Shown: positions 28,361-38,937, numbered from the stretch's first letter. The stretch is 64,000 nucleotides of DNA from Halopseudomonas laoshanensis (GCF_008365385.1 NZ_QOVF01000006.1:94285-158284); one strand, 5' to 3'. The notes: generated from the sequence alone by a model not told the origin. Numbers and translations are program-made.

Positions 28361-28633
28361 CTACTCACCCTCGCCGAAATAATCCCCGATCAACGCCAAC
28401 AGTTCCTCCATGGCTTGATCCGCTTCTTCGCCTTCGCAACTGATACAGACTTCCGAACCTTTGCTCGCGGCCAGCATCATCACTTGCATGATGCTTTTGC
28501 CGTCGACCAATTCTTCTTCGTTTCCACCGATTCTCACCTGACAGCCATAGCGGTTGGCCACGCCGACGAATTTTGCGGCGGCGCGGGCGTGCAAGCCGAG
28601 TTTGTTGATGATTTGTACGCGGGTAGTCGGCAT
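28361..28633 (-). CDS. ptsO: Phosphocarrier HPr of the nitrogen PTS (NPr)
   Basis: A 90-residue HPr-fold protein. The phosphorylated histidine is His15 in NKLGLHARAAAKF; the regulatory-serine region reads GKSIMQVMMLAA. In Pseudomonas this gene, at the end of the rpoN cluster, encodes NPr (PtsO), which carries phosphate from PtsP to PtsN. It begins 2 bases after the rapZ stop; longer in-frame starts overlap rapZ and are rejected. Confidence 0.93.
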   Translation of the reverse strand: MPTTRVQIINKLGLHARAAAKFVGVANRYGCQVRIGGNEEELVDGKSIMQVMMLAASKGSEVCISCEGEEADQAMEELLALIGDYFGEGE

Positions 28634-28635
28634 TG

Positions 28636-29490
28636 TCAGGGCAAGTCGCGGTGGCGGATCAGCAGGTTCGGGATACTCGAAGACAGTTCTTTCACCAATC
28701 GCTCGGTTAGATACACCGAGCGGTGGTGGCCGCCGGTGCAGCCGATGGAAATGGTCATGTAGCTGCGCTCGCCTGCGGCATAGCGCGGCAACCATTTGCT
28801 GAGAAACTGGTGGATATCGTCGTACATTTCCTGCACTTCAGGCTGGGCCTCTAAATAATCACAAACTTGCGGGTCACGACCTGAATAGGGTCTCAGCTCG
28901 GCTTTCCAGTAGGGATTGGGCAGGCAACGCACGTCGAACACCAGATCGGAGTCGACCGGGACACCGCGCTTGAAGCCAAAAGACTGGATCATCACCGACG
29001 TGCCATGGGACTGGCTGCCCAGCAAACGCTGCTTCAACAAATCCCGCAGCTGATACAGGTTGAGATGGCTGGTATCAATCTTCAGGCCGGCCAGATCGAT
29101 GATCGGCTCAAGTAAGCGTAATTCTGCGGCCAGTGCCTCTCCCAGCGAATGGGTGCCATTGGTCAGCGGGTGTTTGCGTCGGGTTTCCGAGAAACGCTTG
29201 ATCAGCACTTCATCAGTAGCGGCGAGAAACAGGATGTCGCATTGAATACCGGCTTCACGCACCTGCTGCAGCAACTCGGGAAAACGCTCCAGGTCACTGG
29301 GAAGGTTGCGTGCATCGATACTGATCGCGACCTTGGGCAAGTTAAGCCCGGTACTGTTGACCTGCCGCGCCAGCTCCGGCAGCAGGCCAGCAGGCAGGTT
29401 GTCTATACAGTAATAGCCGTTGTCTTCCAGCAGATGCAGGGCTGTACTCTTGCCGGATCCAGAGCGTCCGCTGACGACTACCAGACGCAT
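28636..29490 (-). CDS. rapZ: RNase adapter protein RapZ
   Basis: A 284-residue nucleotide-binding protein with Walker [11 protein letters not shown] at residues 7-16 and the C-terminal [19 protein letters not shown] motif. In E. coli RapZ binds glucosamine-6-phosphate and small RNAs and guides RNase E to GlmZ; the Pseudomonas targets are less known. Lies between ptsN and ptsO with only 3 and 2 bases between genes, so one operon. Confidence 0.95.
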   Translation of the reverse strand: MRLVVVSGRSGSGKSTALHLLEDNGYYCIDNLPAGLLPELARQVNSTGLNLPKVAISIDARNLPSDLERFPELLQQVREAGIQCDILFLAATDEVLIKRFSETRRKHPLTNGTHSLGEALAAELRLLEPIIDLAGLKIDTSHLNLYQLRDLLKQRLLGSQSHGTSVMIQSFGFKRGVPVDSDLVFDVRCLPNPYWKAELRPYSGRDPQVCDYLEAQPEVQEMYDDIHQFLSKWLPRYAAGERSYMTISIGCTGGHHRSVYLTERLVKELSSSIPNLLIRHRDLP

Positions 29491-29493
29491 GGG

Positions 29494-29952
29494 TCAGCTC
29501 CCGTCGTCTTCGCTGGTCATGATGCGGTACAGGCTCTCAGCGTCCGGTGCGTTGCGCAGGGCTTCGCGCAGACTGGACTGGTCCAGCTTGCCGGCGAGCA
29601 TCTTGAGAATCTGCAAATGCTGCTCGGTAGCCTCAAGCGGCACCAGCAACACAAAAATCAGGTCGACAGGCTCGCCATCAAGGGCGTCATAGTCGATTTT
29701 GGATTCGAGTTGCAATAACGCGCCAACAGCCTTGTGACAGCCCTCCAGGCGGCAGTGCGGAATGGCAATACCATTGCCGAAGCCGGTGGAGCCCAGTTTT
29801 TCGCGGGCGATGAGGCTTTCATAAATGCTGTCGGGATCAAGATGGCTATGCTGGGCGACCAGTTTGCCAATCAGCTCCAGAACGCGCTTTTTTGAAACCC
29901 CCTGCACACCGGCAAAGGTGCGCTCGGGGGTGAGTATGTGATCAATTTGCAT
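29494..29952 (-). CDS. ptsN: PTS IIA-like nitrogen regulatory protein PtsN (EIIA-Ntr)
   Basis: A 152-residue EIIA domain of the fructose/mannitol class. The phosphorylated histidine is His66 in GNGIAIPHCRLE. Receives phosphate from NPr and regulates potassium uptake, carbon and nitrogen balance by protein contact rather than sugar transport. Sits 20 bp after hpf. Confidence 0.94.
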   Translation of the reverse strand: MQIDHILTPERTFAGVQGVSKKRVLELIGKLVAQHSHLDPDSIYESLIAREKLGSTGFGNGIAIPHCRLEGCHKAVGALLQLESKIDYDALDGEPVDLIFVLLVPLEATEQHLQILKMLAGKLDQSSLREALRNAPDAESLYRIMTSEDDGS

Positions 29953-29972
29953 AATGATGCGGAGAGTCTGCC

Positions 29973-30281
29973 TTAACGGTCGTTGACGCCTTGCTGGCGA
30001 TTCAGGTTCTTTTCCTTGTACTTGATCAGTTGACGATCAAGCTTGTCCGTCAGTAAATCTATGGCTGCATACATATCGGTATGCTCGGCATTGGCGACTA
30101 CCTCGCCCCCGGCCACATGGAGTGTAGCTTCGGCCTTCTGGCGCAGCTTTTCAACTTCCAGGGTGACTTGTACGTTGGTTATCTTGTCGAAGTGTCGCTC
30201 GAGACGTGACATTTTCTCGTTGACGTAATCGCGCAATGCATCGGTGATGTCCAGTTGATGACCGCTAAGGTTCAGTTGCAT
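29973..30281 (-). CDS. hpf: Ribosome hibernation promoting factor HPF (short form)
   Basis: A 102-residue short HPF/YfiA protein. MQLNLSGHQLDITDALRDYV and VEKMSRLERHFDKI-type helices with a basic C-terminus identify it. Binds the 30S decoding site and promotes ribosome dimer formation in stationary phase. Located directly after rpoN, the usual place in gammaproteobacteria. Confidence 0.95.
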   Translation of the reverse strand: MQLNLSGHQLDITDALRDYVNEKMSRLERHFDKITNVQVTLEVEKLRQKAEATLHVAGGEVVANAEHTDMYAAIDLLTDKLDRQLIKYKEKNLNRQQGVNDR

Positions 30282-30374
30282 ACGACTTCTCCTGATTGGC
30301 TTGGAGTAACAGGGAACCGTGCTTGGCTCCCTATGGTGCCACCTGCTATCACTAAAATCGTTATTGCATGCTGG

Positions 30375-31874
30375 CTAGACCAGCCGTTTGCGTTCGCTCG
30401 AAGGGGCGATGTTGAGCGACTCGCGGTATTTGGCGATGGTTCTGCGGGCCACATCGATGCCCTGTTCTTCCAGTAAACCAGCGATCTTGCTATCGCTCAA
30501 TGGTTTCTTCGGGTTTTCTGCTGCCACCAGCTTTTTGATCAGCGCGCGGATCGCAGTGGAGGAGAATTCACCGCCTTCTGCGGTGCCGACATGGCTGGAG
30601 AAAAAGTATTTTAGCTCGAAGATGCCGCGCGGGGTATGCATGTATTTCTGCGTGGTCACGCGCGAAATAGTCGACTCGTGCATGCCCACCGCCTCGGCGA
30701 TATCGTGCAGCACCAGGGGTTTCATCGCTTCTTCGCCATGCTCCAGAAAGCCGCGCTGATGCTCGACGATCTGCGTGGCGACTTTCATCAGTGTTTCGTT
30801 GCGGCTTTGCAGGCTCTTGATGAACCAGCGTGCTTCCTGCAGATGATTACGCAGGTAAGTGTTGTCCTGGCTGGCATCCGCGCGGCGGACCATGGAGGCG
30901 TAATGATTGTTCACCCTGACCTTGGGCACTGACTCCTGATTCAGCTCGACAATCCAGCGCTTGTTGTCGCGATGCACGATCACATCAGGAATCACATATT
31001 CGGGCTCGCCCGAGGCGATTTCCGAGCCGGGGCGCGGGTTGAGCGTCTGTATCAGACTGATCGCGCGGCTGAGTTGCTCTTCCTTCAACCGGGTGCGGCG
31101 CATCAGCTGAGTAAAGTCGCGGCTGCCGAGCAACTCCAGGTGATCCTTGACGATCTTCTGCGCCTGTTCAAGCAGGGGTGTGTCTTTGGGAAGCTGGCGC
31201 AGTTGCAGATAGAGGCATTCACTGAGGTTGCGCGCGCCTACACCCACAGGTTCGAACTGCTGAATGCGGTGCAGAACCATCTCTACTTCATCCAGCTCGA
31301 CTTCCAGCTCGGGATCGAGGGAAGCGAGAATCTCCTCAAGGGATTCTTCCAGATAGCCGTCGGCGTTGATCGCATCGATCAACGACAGCGCTATCAACTG
31401 ATCGGTTTCCGACAGCGGAATCAGGTTGAGCTGCCATTCCAGATGGCTTTGCAGTGTCTCGCCCGAACCGGTGCGGGCGGTAAAGTCCCACTCGTCGTCA
31501 TCCTGGCTGGGTAGCGAGCTGGCTGAAGTCTGATATACGTCATCCCATTGCGTGTCCACCGGCAGCTCGCTGGGGATCTGTTCGTTCCAGTTGCCTTCTT
31601 CTTCAGCCTGACTGTGCTGCTCAATCGCGTCCATCGCCACCGGTTCCGGGATGGTGACCGCCGGCGCGTCATCCTTGTCGAAGCCATTTTCCTGGCTCGG
31701 AGAGAAATCATCATCGCCTTCATCAGCCATTTCCAGCATGGGATTGGCTTCCAACGCCTCCTGGACCTCTTGCTGGAGGTCCAGACTGGATAGCTGCAAC
31801 AGTCGGATGGCTTGCTGCAGCTGCGGCGTCATCGTCAGCTGCTGCCCCATCTTGAGGACGAGCGATGGTTTCAT
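30375..31874 (-). CDS. rpoN: RNA polymerase sigma-54 factor RpoN
   Basis: A 499-residue sigma-54. Region I ([35 protein letters not shown]) binds activators, the acidic region II covers about 50-130, and region III ends with the HTH ([20 protein letters not shown]) and the RpoN box [14 protein letters not shown] contacting the -24 element. Full length. Starts 82 bp after lptB. Directs nitrogen, flagellar and many other genes. Confidence 0.97.
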   Translation of the reverse strand: MKPSLVLKMGQQLTMTPQLQQAIRLLQLSSLDLQQEVQEALEANPMLEMADEGDDDFSPSQENGFDKDDAPAVTIPEPVAMDAIEQHSQAEEEGNWNEQIPSELPVDTQWDDVYQTSASSLPSQDDDEWDFTARTGSGETLQSHLEWQLNLIPLSETDQLIALSLIDAINADGYLEESLEEILASLDPELEVELDEVEMVLHRIQQFEPVGVGARNLSECLYLQLRQLPKDTPLLEQAQKIVKDHLELLGSRDFTQLMRRTRLKEEQLSRAISLIQTLNPRPGSEIASGEPEYVIPDVIVHRDNKRWIVELNQESVPKVRVNNHYASMVRRADASQDNTYLRNHLQEARWFIKSLQSRNETLMKVATQIVEHQRGFLEHGEEAMKPLVLHDIAEAVGMHESTISRVTTQKYMHTPRGIFELKYFFSSHVGTAEGGEFSSTAIRALIKKLVAAENPKKPLSDSKIAGLLEEQGIDVARRTIAKYRESLNIAPSSERKRLV

Positions 31875-31956
31875 GTTTGAGCGTATTACCTTGTGCGCAA
31901 TGTTAAATCGATAGCGTTAATCGACAGAATTTTAGCATGCATGGTCTGTTGAATAT

Positions 31957-32682
31957 CTACAGGCGGAAGGCGTGCCCCAGATACACGTCTTTTACCGTCT
32001 GGTTGGCAAGGACGGTTTCAGCGTCGCCTTCGGCAATGATATGCCCGTCGTTGACGATATAGGCTTTGTCGCAGATATCCAGTGTTTCTCGCACGTTATG
32101 ATCGGTAATGAGTACGCCGATGCCCTTGCTTTTCAGGTGCTGGATAATCTGTTTGATATCGTTGACCGAGATCGGATCAACGCCAGCGAACGGTTCATCC
32201 AGCAGAATGAACTTGGGTTCGGTGGCCAGAGCGCGAGCGATCTCCGCGCGGCGGCGCTCGCCACCGGACAGACTCATACCCAGACTGTGGGCCAGGTGAT
32301 GGATGTGGAACTCACGCAACAGCGACTCCAGCGCATCCGCGCGGCCTTGCTTGTTAAGGTCCTTGCGGGTCTCCAGGATCGCCATGATGTTATCGGCAAC
32401 GCTGAGCTTGCGGAAAATGGAGGCTTCCTGAGGCAGGTAGCCGATACCCTGACGTGCCCGACCGTGCATCGGCAGCTTGGTCACATCCACGCCGTTGACC
32501 AGAATATTGCCTTCGTCAGCTTTGACCAAGCCGACAATCATGTAGAAGCACGTGGTTTTGCCTGCACCGTTGGGCCCGAGCAGACCGACCACTTCGCCGC
32601 TGTTGATGGATACCGATACATCCCGTACTACTTTGCGGGATTTATACGCTTTGGCCAGGTGACGCGCTTCCAGTGTGGTCAT
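31957..32682 (-). CDS. lptB: LPS export ABC transporter ATP-binding protein LptB
   Basis: A 241-residue ABC ATPase. Walker [16 protein letters not shown], signature [15 protein letters not shown], Walker [13 protein letters not shown] and the switch histidine in LITDHNVRE. Powers LPS extraction from the inner membrane with LptFG. Its start overlaps the lptA stop by 4 bases. Confidence 0.97.
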   Translation of the reverse strand: MTTLEARHLAKAYKSRKVVRDVSVSINSGEVVGLLGPNGAGKTTCFYMIVGLVKADEGNILVNGVDVTKLPMHGRARQGIGYLPQEASIFRKLSVADNIMAILETRKDLNKQGRADALESLLREFHIHHLAHSLGMSLSGGERRRAEIARALATEPKFILLDEPFAGVDPISVNDIKQIIQHLKSKGIGVLITDHNVRETLDICDKAYIVNDGHIIAEGDAETVLANQTVKDVYLGHAFRL

Positions 32683-33212
32683 GGGGTGGCCGGTTCACTG
32701 CGCTTGCGCGGCTGGATGAGGATCTCGATTCGGTCCTGTTCGCCACCGGTGCCGCCGTTGCTGTTGGCGCGGCCGGCGTCCACCACCTCGCGGGTGATGT
32801 CATAGCTGATGTATTCACCCTGAAAGGTATTGCCGTCCTGTTCCAGAAAGGCATCGTCGATCAGCACTACGCGGTCGGCATCGGCCAGATATTCAATAGT
32901 CTGGCCGCGGGAATCCACTGGCGAGCCGCCTTCTGGCGTCTGCTTGTAAGTCGCTGGTGTGCCCTGGCTGACAATCTTGCTCACCGCGCCCTCGGCGTCG
33001 GTATTCAGCGTCACCCGGTTGCCGGTCAGGCGCATGCTGCCTTGGGTGATGATGACATTGCCGGTGTAAACGGCGGTGTTGCTGCGGTCATCCAGCGTCG
33101 CGCTGTTGGCCTGAATGCGGATGGGCTGGTCACGGTCGGCAGCAACAGTTGCTGCGGACATTCCCAGCCCCAGTACCAGGGCCGCGAGGCCCAGGGATTT
33201 AACGCACCTCAT
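32679..33212 (-). CDS. lptA: Lipopolysaccharide transport periplasmic protein LptA
   Basis: A 177-residue periplasmic protein with signal peptide ([25 protein letters not shown]) and an OstA beta-jellyroll repeat domain ([33 protein letters not shown]). Forms the bridge that carries LPS across the periplasm. Overlaps lptC by 14 bases and lptB by 4. Confidence 0.95.
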   Translation of the reverse strand: MRCVKSLGLAALVLGLGMSAATVAADRDQPIRIQANSATLDDRSNTAVYTGNVIITQGSMRLTGNRVTLNTDAEGAVSKIVSQGTPATYKQTPEGGSPVDSRGQTIEYLADADRVVLIDDAFLEQDGNTFQGEYISYDITREVVDAGRANSNGGTGGEQDRIEILIQPRKRSEPATP

Positions 33213-33786
33213 GTTGACCCCTTACGGTGGACAGCAGCTCTAGGCGGCCGTCGTTAAGATAAACCTGCATGCCGACAGCGTTGGTCACGTTGTCGGCGTT
33301 TTCGATTTTAACGCTTTGTGCGGTTTCGGCATAATTTCGAGCGGGAAACAGCGTCAGCGCCTGTGTCGTCATGCGTCGGTCGGATTGGGCGGGGTTCTGG
33401 CTCTGGAGCAAAACATTATCGGTCAGCTCAACCTGATCCCCTGCCTGTGTAACGACGCCGTGCTCTGCTTCAAGCAGCCAGGGCTCACCGTCCTCCGCCC
33501 GGTAAAAAATCAACCGCGGACTCTCCAGCTTGGTGCTGTCGTCATCGGCTTGATGGGTAGCGCGGACGCTGGTCAATTCATAGGCCGGGGTACCCTGCTC
33601 ATTGAGCATGAGTATGCGGTTGTTTTCCATGAAGAAATCCGGCTGATTAGGGTCGCTGATGGTCAGGCTGTCATTGAAGCTGGCAGGTCGAATATTGAAA
33701 TAGCCGATTGACAACCCGAGCACCACAGCCAGGCCAATAAAGCCGGCTGTCAGCAGGTAGCGCGGAATTTTCGGAATAGTCGGCAT
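33199..33786 (-). CDS. lptC: LPS export protein LptC
   Basis: A 195-residue bitopic protein: one N-terminal membrane helix (LLTAGFIGLAVVLGLSIGYF) and a periplasmic jellyroll with LTDNVLLQSQNPAQSDRRM and ALTLFPARNYAETAQSV. Docks LptA to the LptBFG transporter. Start codon shares a base with the kdsC stop. Confidence 0.93.
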   Translation of the reverse strand: MPTIPKIPRYLLTAGFIGLAVVLGLSIGYFNIRPASFNDSLTISDPNQPDFFMENNRILMLNEQGTPAYELTSVRATHQADDDSTKLESPRLIFYRAEDGEPWLLEAEHGVVTQAGDQVELTDNVLLQSQNPAQSDRRMTTQALTLFPARNYAETAQSVKIENADNVTNAVGMQVYLNDGRLELLSTVRGQHEVR

Positions 33787-34319
33787 CAGAGGTAGGCTGC
33801 CCGGGCGTCATCAAGCGTACCTTGCGCGTACATGATCAGCTCGCAGAACTCGCGCGCTGCGCCAGCTCCGCCTGATGCTTCGGTAATACCGTGCGCATGT
33901 TCACGGACGAAAGAGTCAGCGCTGGCGACGGCTATACCCAGGCCAACGCGACGCATCACCGGCAGGTCTGGCAGGTCATCGCCCAGAAAGGCAATTTGCT
34001 CCAGCTCAACATCCAGCACGTTGCGCAGCTCCGCCAGGGCATTGAGCTTGTCTTCGCGGCCTTGAATGAGGTGACGAATGCCCAGGTTGGCGGCGCGCTT
34101 TTCCACCAGCGGCGACGAACGCCCGCTGATGATGGCAACTTCCACCCCCGAAGCCATCAGCATTTTGATGCCGTGCCCGTCCAGGGTGTTGAAGGATTTG
34201 AACTCGGTGCCATCGGGCATGAAATACAAGCGCCCGTCAGTGAGTACACCGTCCACATCAAAGATTGCCAGACGGATGGCTCTGGCGCGCTCAAGCAATT
34301 GCTGGTCTGGTCCGCTCAT
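33786..34319 (-). CDS. kdsC: 3-deoxy-D-manno-octulosonate 8-phosphate phosphatase KdsC
   Basis: A 177-residue HAD phosphatase. Motif I IFDVDGVLTDG, motif II SGRSSP, and the C-terminal AFLGDDLPDLPVMRRVGLG with the metal aspartates. Dephosphorylates Kdo-8-phosphate for lipid A-core synthesis. Overlaps kdsD by 4 bases. Confidence 0.96.
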   Translation of the reverse strand: MSGPDQQLLERARAIRLAIFDVDGVLTDGRLYFMPDGTEFKSFNTLDGHGIKMLMASGVEVAIISGRSSPLVEKRAANLGIRHLIQGREDKLNALAELRNVLDVELEQIAFLGDDLPDLPVMRRVGLGIAVASADSFVREHAHGITEASGGAGAAREFCELIMYAQGTLDDARAAYL

Positions 34320-35287
34320 ACAACTCCTGCGCGTAAAAGGTCATGCATATTGAGGGCGCCGACCGGGCGATGCTGCTCGTCGACGACAAAAAGGCCGCTG
34401 ATCTTGCCGTCTTCCATCACTTTCAACGCTTCTGCGGCGAGTATGCCCTGTTGCACGGTCTTGCAGTTACGGGTCATTACTTCGGCAATGCCGGCAGTGC
34501 GTATATCAATGCTTTGATCCAGCGTGCGACGCAAATCGCCATCGGTAAAGATGCCGACCAGGCGGCCTTCTTCATCGGTAATGCCGGTCAGCCCCAGCCC
34601 CTTGCGAGTCATTTCCAGCAGGGCGTCGCGTAACGAGGTCGACGGGCTTACCAGCGGCATGCTGGCCTCGCCATGCATGATGTCGTCTACCAACAGCAAC
34701 AGCCGTCTTCCAAGCGTGCCGCCTGGGTGGGAAAAGGCAAAATCTTCAGCACTGAAGCCCCGCGCTTCGAGTAGGGCAATGGCCAGGGCGTCGCCCATCA
34801 CCAGCGCCGTGGTGGTGCTGGAGGTCGGGGCCAGATTGAGCGGACAGGCTTCCTGCTCCACGCCAGTGTGCAGGTTAGCCAGCGCTGAACGGGCCATGAT
34901 CGAATCCGGGTTGCCGGTAATGCTGATCAGCGGCACGCCCAGGCGCTTGAGCAGTGGCAGCAGGGTGACCACCTCAGCGGTGTTGCCGGAGTTGGACAGG
35001 GCGATAACCACATCCTGACGGGTAATCATGCCCATGTCGCCATGGCTGGCCTCGCCAGGATGAACAAAAAACGCCGGGGTGCCGGTGCTGGCCAGGGTGG
35101 CGGCAATCTTCTTGCCTACATGCCCGGATTTGCCCATGCCGGTGACCACCACGCGCCCGGTACAGGCCATCAGCGCTGTACAAGCGGCATCAAAATGGTG
35201 ATCCAGCCGCTCCAGCAGGCTGTGGACGGCGTCGCGCTCCATCTCGATGGTGCGGCGGGCAGAAGCTATGTAGTTGAAATCAGGCAT
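34316..35287 (-). CDS. kdsD: D-arabinose 5-phosphate isomerase KdsD
   Basis: A 323-residue SIS-domain isomerase (VTGMGKSGHVGKKIAATLASTG; GEASHGDMGMI; SNSGNTAE) followed by a pair of CBS domains (about 205-320). Makes the arabinose 5-phosphate used for Kdo. The ORF extends to 35341 but ATG at 35287 (MPDFNYIASARRTI) is the family start. First gene of the kdsDC-lptCAB operon, divergent from mlaF. Confidence 0.95.
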   Translation of the reverse strand: MPDFNYIASARRTIEMERDAVHSLLERLDHHFDAACTALMACTGRVVVTGMGKSGHVGKKIAATLASTGTPAFFVHPGEASHGDMGMITRQDVVIALSNSGNTAEVVTLLPLLKRLGVPLISITGNPDSIMARSALANLHTGVEQEACPLNLAPTSSTTTALVMGDALAIALLEARGFSAEDFAFSHPGGTLGRRLLLLVDDIMHGEASMPLVSPSTSLRDALLEMTRKGLGLTGITDEEGRLVGIFTDGDLRRTLDQSIDIRTAGIAEVMTRNCKTVQQGILAAEALKVMEDGKISGLFVVDEQHRPVGALNMHDLLRAGVV

Positions 35288-35483
35288 GAAGTATCTTGAG
35301 TAATGGTCTGACTGGCTAGTATAGCGCCTTGTGCCACCCAACTCACCAGTGAGGGTGGCAGCGCTATGTCAACTTGGAGGGCTTCAGCGCTCCGACGTTC
35401 CCTTGGGTTTATCGCGTGCGCTTGATCTGCGCGCCCAATTGATTAGCAGATATTGCCTAAGCAGCTAATTGTTTGTCGGTTAC

Positions 35484-35512
35484 TTGGGCTGCCTAACGCA
35501 AACTGATATATT
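35484..35512 (+). promoter_or_regulatory. Sigma-70-like promoter of the mla operon
   Basis: -35 TTGGGC (35484-35489), 17-base spacer, -10 TATATT (35507-35512), 55 bases before the mlaF ATG. The 280-bp divergent region to kdsD holds no gene. Confidence 0.55.
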
Positions 35513-35567
35513 AGCGCGTTCAAATTGCCCGCCGCAGTATGGCAGCTCCGAGAAGCCTGATTCATTT

Positions 35568-36383
35568 ATGACCGACTCTTCAGACTATATCGTTGACCTG
35601 AAAAAGGTAACTTTCAGGCGCGACGACCGCCTCATTTTTGATGGGGTGGATATTCGCATACCACGCGGTAAGGTGACCGGGATCATGGGTCCCAGCGGTT
35701 GCGGCAAGACCACGCTGCTGCGCCTGATCGGTGCACAACTGCGCCCGGAAAGCGGCGAAGTGCTGGTCAATGGCCAGAATATTCCGCAGCTCAAGCGCGA
35801 GGCCTTGTTCGAGGCTCGTCAGCATATGGGCATGCTGTTCCAGAGCGGCGCGCTCTTTACTGATCTGTCAGTGTTCGAAAACGTCGCCTTTCCGCTGCGC
35901 GTGCACACTGATCTCAGTGAAGAGCTGATCCGCGATATCGTGCTGCTCAAGTTGCAGGCCGTGGGCCTGCGCGGTGCCCACGCATTGATGCCGGACGAGC
36001 TGTCCGGTGGTATGAAGCGCCGCGTTGCCCTGGCTCGGGCGATTGCGCTGGATCCCGAACTGATGATGTATGACGAGCCTTTCGTCGGCCAGGACCCTAT
36101 TTCCATGGGTGTGCTGGTGCGGCTGATTCGCTTGCTCAACGACGCGCTGGGACTGACCAGCATCGTGGTGTCGCATGACCTGGCCGAGACGGCAAGCATT
36201 GCCGACTATCTATATGTGGTGGGCGACGGTCAGGTGCTCGGGCATGGCAAGCCAGATGATCTGATGCACTCGGACAATCCGCGTATCCGCCAGTTCATGC
36301 TCGGCGAGCCTGACGGCCCTGTGCCTTTCCATTATCCTGCGCCGTCCTTTATGGACGATCTGCTCAAAGGGAAGAGCCAATAA
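35568..36383 (+). CDS. mlaF: Phospholipid ABC transporter ATP-binding protein MlaF
   Basis: A 271-residue ABC ATPase of the MlaFEDB complex, which moves phospholipids between inner membrane and MlaC to keep outer-membrane asymmetry. Walker [13 protein letters not shown], signature [14 protein letters not shown], Walker [14 protein letters not shown]-switch VSHDL. The start at 35568 ([12 protein letters not shown]) is chosen over 35469, which precedes the promoter. Its stop overlaps the mlaE ATG by one base. Confidence 0.96.
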   Translation: MTDSSDYIVDLKKVTFRRDDRLIFDGVDIRIPRGKVTGIMGPSGCGKTTLLRLIGAQLRPESGEVLVNGQNIPQLKREALFEARQHMGMLFQSGALFTDLSVFENVAFPLRVHTDLSEELIRDIVLLKLQAVGLRGAHALMPDELSGGMKRRVALARAIALDPELMMYDEPFVGQDPISMGVLVRLIRLLNDALGLTSIVVSHDLAETASIADYLYVVGDGQVLGHGKPDDLMHSDNPRIRQFMLGEPDGPVPFHYPAPSFMDDLLKGKSQ

Positions 36384-37165
36384 TGCGAACCCTGACTGAC
36401 AGAGTAGCGCTGATGGGCGCCTCCGGGTTGAATGTGCTGGCCGCCCTCGGGCGCTCGGGTGTGTTTTTGTTTCAAGCGCTGTGCGGACGCTCGAATTTCG
36501 GCAGCGGTTGGACATTGTTACTCAAGCAACTGTATGCGGTCGGCGTATTGTCGCTGGCGATTATTATTGTGTCCGGGCTGTTTATTGGTATGGTGCTCGC
36601 CCTGCAGGGCTTCAACATTCTGAGTACTTACGGTTCGGAACAGGCCGTGGGCCAGATGGTTGCCCTGACATTGCTGCGCGAGCTGGGGCCGGTGGTGACT
36701 GCGCTGTTGTTCGCCGGGCGTGCTGGCTCGGCCTTGACCGCCGAGATTGGCTTGATGAAAGCCACCGAGCAGCTCTCCAGCCTGGAAATGATCGGCGTCG
36801 ATCCGCTCAAATATGTGATTGCGCCGCGGTTGTGGGCCGGCTTTATCTCCATGCCGCTGCTGGCAATGATTTTCTGCGTGGTGGGTATCTGGGGTGGTGC
36901 GATGGTCGCAGTGGACTGGCTGGGTGTGTATTCCGGCTCCTACTGGGCCAATATGCAGAACTCCGTGACCTTCTCGGATGATGTAGTAAACGGTCTGATC
37001 AAGTCCGTGGTGTTTGCTTTTGTGGTGACCTGGATCGCGGTGTTCCAGGGCTACGACTGCGAGCCTACCTCCGAGGGTATAAGTCGTGCGACGACCCGCA
37101 CCGTAGTCTATGCGTCACTGGCTGTTCTCGGCCTGGATTTCATTCTTACCGCGTTGATGTTCTGA
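36383..37165 (+). CDS. mlaE: Phospholipid ABC transporter permease MlaE
   Basis: A 260-residue MlaE/YrbE permease with about five membrane helices. [45 protein letters not shown] and [10 protein letters not shown] are conserved family motifs. Inner-membrane component of the Mla pathway. Confidence 0.96.
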   Translation: MRTLTDRVALMGASGLNVLAALGRSGVFLFQALCGRSNFGSGWTLLLKQLYAVGVLSLAIIIVSGLFIGMVLALQGFNILSTYGSEQAVGQMVALTLLRELGPVVTALLFAGRAGSALTAEIGLMKATEQLSSLEMIGVDPLKYVIAPRLWAGFISMPLLAMIFCVVGIWGGAMVAVDWLGVYSGSYWANMQNSVTFSDDVVNGLIKSVVFAFVVTWIAVFQGYDCEPTSEGISRATTRTVVYASLAVLGLDFILTALMF

Positions 37166-37184
37166 TCAGCCAAGGAAACCGAAC

Positions 37185-37649
37185 ATGCGTACCCGTACAC
37201 TCGAATTAACTGTTGGTCTGTTCATCCTGATTGGCATCCTGGCGTTGCTGGTGCTGGCATTGCGTGTCAGCGGCCTGACCATGAGCGCCTCGACAGACAG
37301 CTACAAGGTCTATGCTCATTTTGACAACGTGGCGGGGCTGACTTCGCGCGCCAAGGTCACCATGGCCGGTGTCACCATCGGCCAGGTCACGGGCATCGAA
37401 TTTGACAAGAATCGCTACACCGGCAAGGTCGAGATGGCCATCAATGACAACATCAATACCCTGCCATCGGACAGCACCGCCTCAATCCTGACGGCTGGGC
37501 TGCTCGGTGAAAAATATGTCGGTATCAGCGTTGGCGGCGAAGAGACCATGCTGGCGGACGGGGATCAGATCTACGATACCCAGTCAGCACTGGTGCTTGA
37601 GGAACTGATTGGACGTTTCCTGCTCAATACCGTCAGCAAAGAAGATTAA
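37185..37649 (+). CDS. mlaD: Phospholipid-binding MCE protein MlaD
   Basis: A 154-residue MCE-domain protein: N-terminal anchor (LTVGLFILIGILALLVLAL) and MCE core (YAHFDNVAGLTSRAKVTMAG; SILTAGLLGEKYVGI). Forms the periplasmic hexameric ring above MlaE. Somewhat shorter than E. coli MlaD (183), the usual state in Pseudomonas. Confidence 0.95.
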   Translation: MRTRTLELTVGLFILIGILALLVLALRVSGLTMSASTDSYKVYAHFDNVAGLTSRAKVTMAGVTIGQVTGIEFDKNRYTGKVEMAINDNINTLPSDSTASILTAGLLGEKYVGISVGGEETMLADGDQIYDTQSALVLEELIGRFLLNTVSKED

Positions 37650-37662
37650 TCGGAGATTCACT

Positions 37663-38310
37663 ATGCGTGTACTGACCAACCTGTTTCTGACCCTGGCGCT
37701 GAGCATTCCGTTCGCAGCCAGTGCAAATACCGCTTCCCCGCAGGAAGTGGTGGAAGACACCTCCACACGCGTGATGACGGTGCTGGACGCCAATCGCGAA
37801 ACCTACAAGCAAGACACCGACGCCTTCGTTGAAGGCCTCAATGAAGTATTGGAGCCCGTGGTCGACTTCCAGGGCATCGCCCGCAGTGTGATGACCGTCC
37901 GCTACAGCCGCGAAGCGACAGACGAACAGATGCAGCGTTTCATCGATACCTTCAAGCGCAGCATGGTTGAATTCTATGGTAACGCGCTGCTCGATTTCGA
38001 CAGTGGGCAGATCAAGGTCCTGGAAAGTGATGGCCGTGGCCAGCAGTCACCAGATCGCACCAGCGTTGATATGGAAATCCGCTCCTCTAGCGGCAATGTC
38101 TACCCGGTCACTTACACGATGGTCAATGTGGATGGCCAGTGGAAGGTGCGTAACGTTATCGTCGAAGGCATCAACATTGGTCTGCTGTTCCGCGACCAGT
38201 TCGCCCAGGCGATGCAGACCAATCGCAATGATCTGGACGCAGTAATCAACGGCTGGGGCAACGTAGTAGCCAAGTCAGTTGAACAGGTGGAAAAAGAGGT
38301 CGAGAATTGA
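37663..38310 (+). CDS. mlaC: Periplasmic phospholipid carrier MlaC
   Basis: A 215-residue secreted protein with a signal peptide (MRVLTNLFLTLALSIPFAASA) and the MlaC/Ttg2D lipid-pocket fold (VVDFQGIARSVM; YKVRNVIVEGINIGL-type C-terminus). Shuttles phospholipids across the periplasm. ATG at 37663 sits behind a GGAG ribosome site; an upstream in-frame start lies in mlaD. Confidence 0.94.
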   Translation: MRVLTNLFLTLALSIPFAASANTASPQEVVEDTSTRVMTVLDANRETYKQDTDAFVEGLNEVLEPVVDFQGIARSVMTVRYSREATDEQMQRFIDTFKRSMVEFYGNALLDFDSGQIKVLESDGRGQQSPDRTSVDMEIRSSSGNVYPVTYTMVNVDGQWKVRNVIVEGINIGLLFRDQFAQAMQTNRNDLDAVINGWGNVVAKSVEQVEKEVEN

Positions 38311-38612
38311 GCGCGCAAGTCAAACGCGGCGAGCAGGGCGTGATCGCCCTGGAAGGGCAGCTGGATTTTGGCAGCGCCATGGACGTGCGCAAGCAGCTGC
38401 AGCAGAGTCTGGCCGACACCCAGGGCGATATCACCCTGGATCTGTCTGGCGTAGAGCACTCCAACAGCGTCGGTTTAGCGCTGATTCTATTGGTGGCACG
38501 CATCGTCTCTGAGCGCGGCGATCAATTGCGGGTGGTATCCATGCCCGCAGGGCTGGAAAGCATCGCCCGCGTCTGCGAACTGGATGACTGGCTGACCACG
38601 CTGGCTGCCTGA
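38307..38612 (+). CDS. mlaB: STAS-domain protein MlaB
   Basis: A 101-residue STAS protein binding MlaF and needed for transporter assembly. Reads GQLDFGSAMDVRKQLQQSL and ITLDLSGVEHSNSVGLALIL, the latter holding the conserved STAS serine/threonine loop. The likely start is TTG at 38307, overlapping the mlaC stop (TTGA); no ATG gives a full domain. Confidence 0.88.
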   Translation: MSAQVKRGEQGVIALEGQLDFGSAMDVRKQLQQSLADTQGDITLDLSGVEHSNSVGLALILLVARIVSERGDQLRVVSMPAGLESIARVCELDDWLTTLAA

Positions 38613-38676
38613 TCCCGAGCCACTGAGCCGTGGCCAGGCCGCGCAATTAGTTAACACATCGAATACTGGAATCATT

Positions 38677-38916
38677 ATGCAGGCTGTTGAAGTAAAAAAA
38701 CTGATCGAAGCTCAGTTGGCGGACACCCAGGTAGAGGTGGACGGCGAGGGCTGCAACTTCCAGTTGCTGGTTATCAGCGATAGCCTGGCGGCGTTGTCGC
38801 CAGTCAAGCGTCAGCAGCAGATCTATGCGCTGCTCAATGAGCAGATTGCCGATGGCAGCATCCACGCGGTGAGCATGAAGTTCTTTACCCGCGAGGCCTG
38901 GGACAACCGTCCCTGA
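38677..38916 (+). CDS. ibaG: BolA-family iron metabolism protein IbaG
   Basis: A 79-residue BolA-fold protein with the C-terminal HAVSMKFFTREAW motif. IbaG (YrbA) works with monothiol glutaredoxin in iron-sulfur handling and is linked to cell envelope balance. Between mlaB and murA as in E. coli and Pseudomonas. Confidence 0.93.
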   Translation: MQAVEVKKLIEAQLADTQVEVDGEGCNFQLLVISDSLAALSPVKRQQQIYALLNEQIADGSIHAVSMKFFTREAWDNRP

Positions 38917-38937
38917 GAGCTGTTGCGGCTCGCGTAA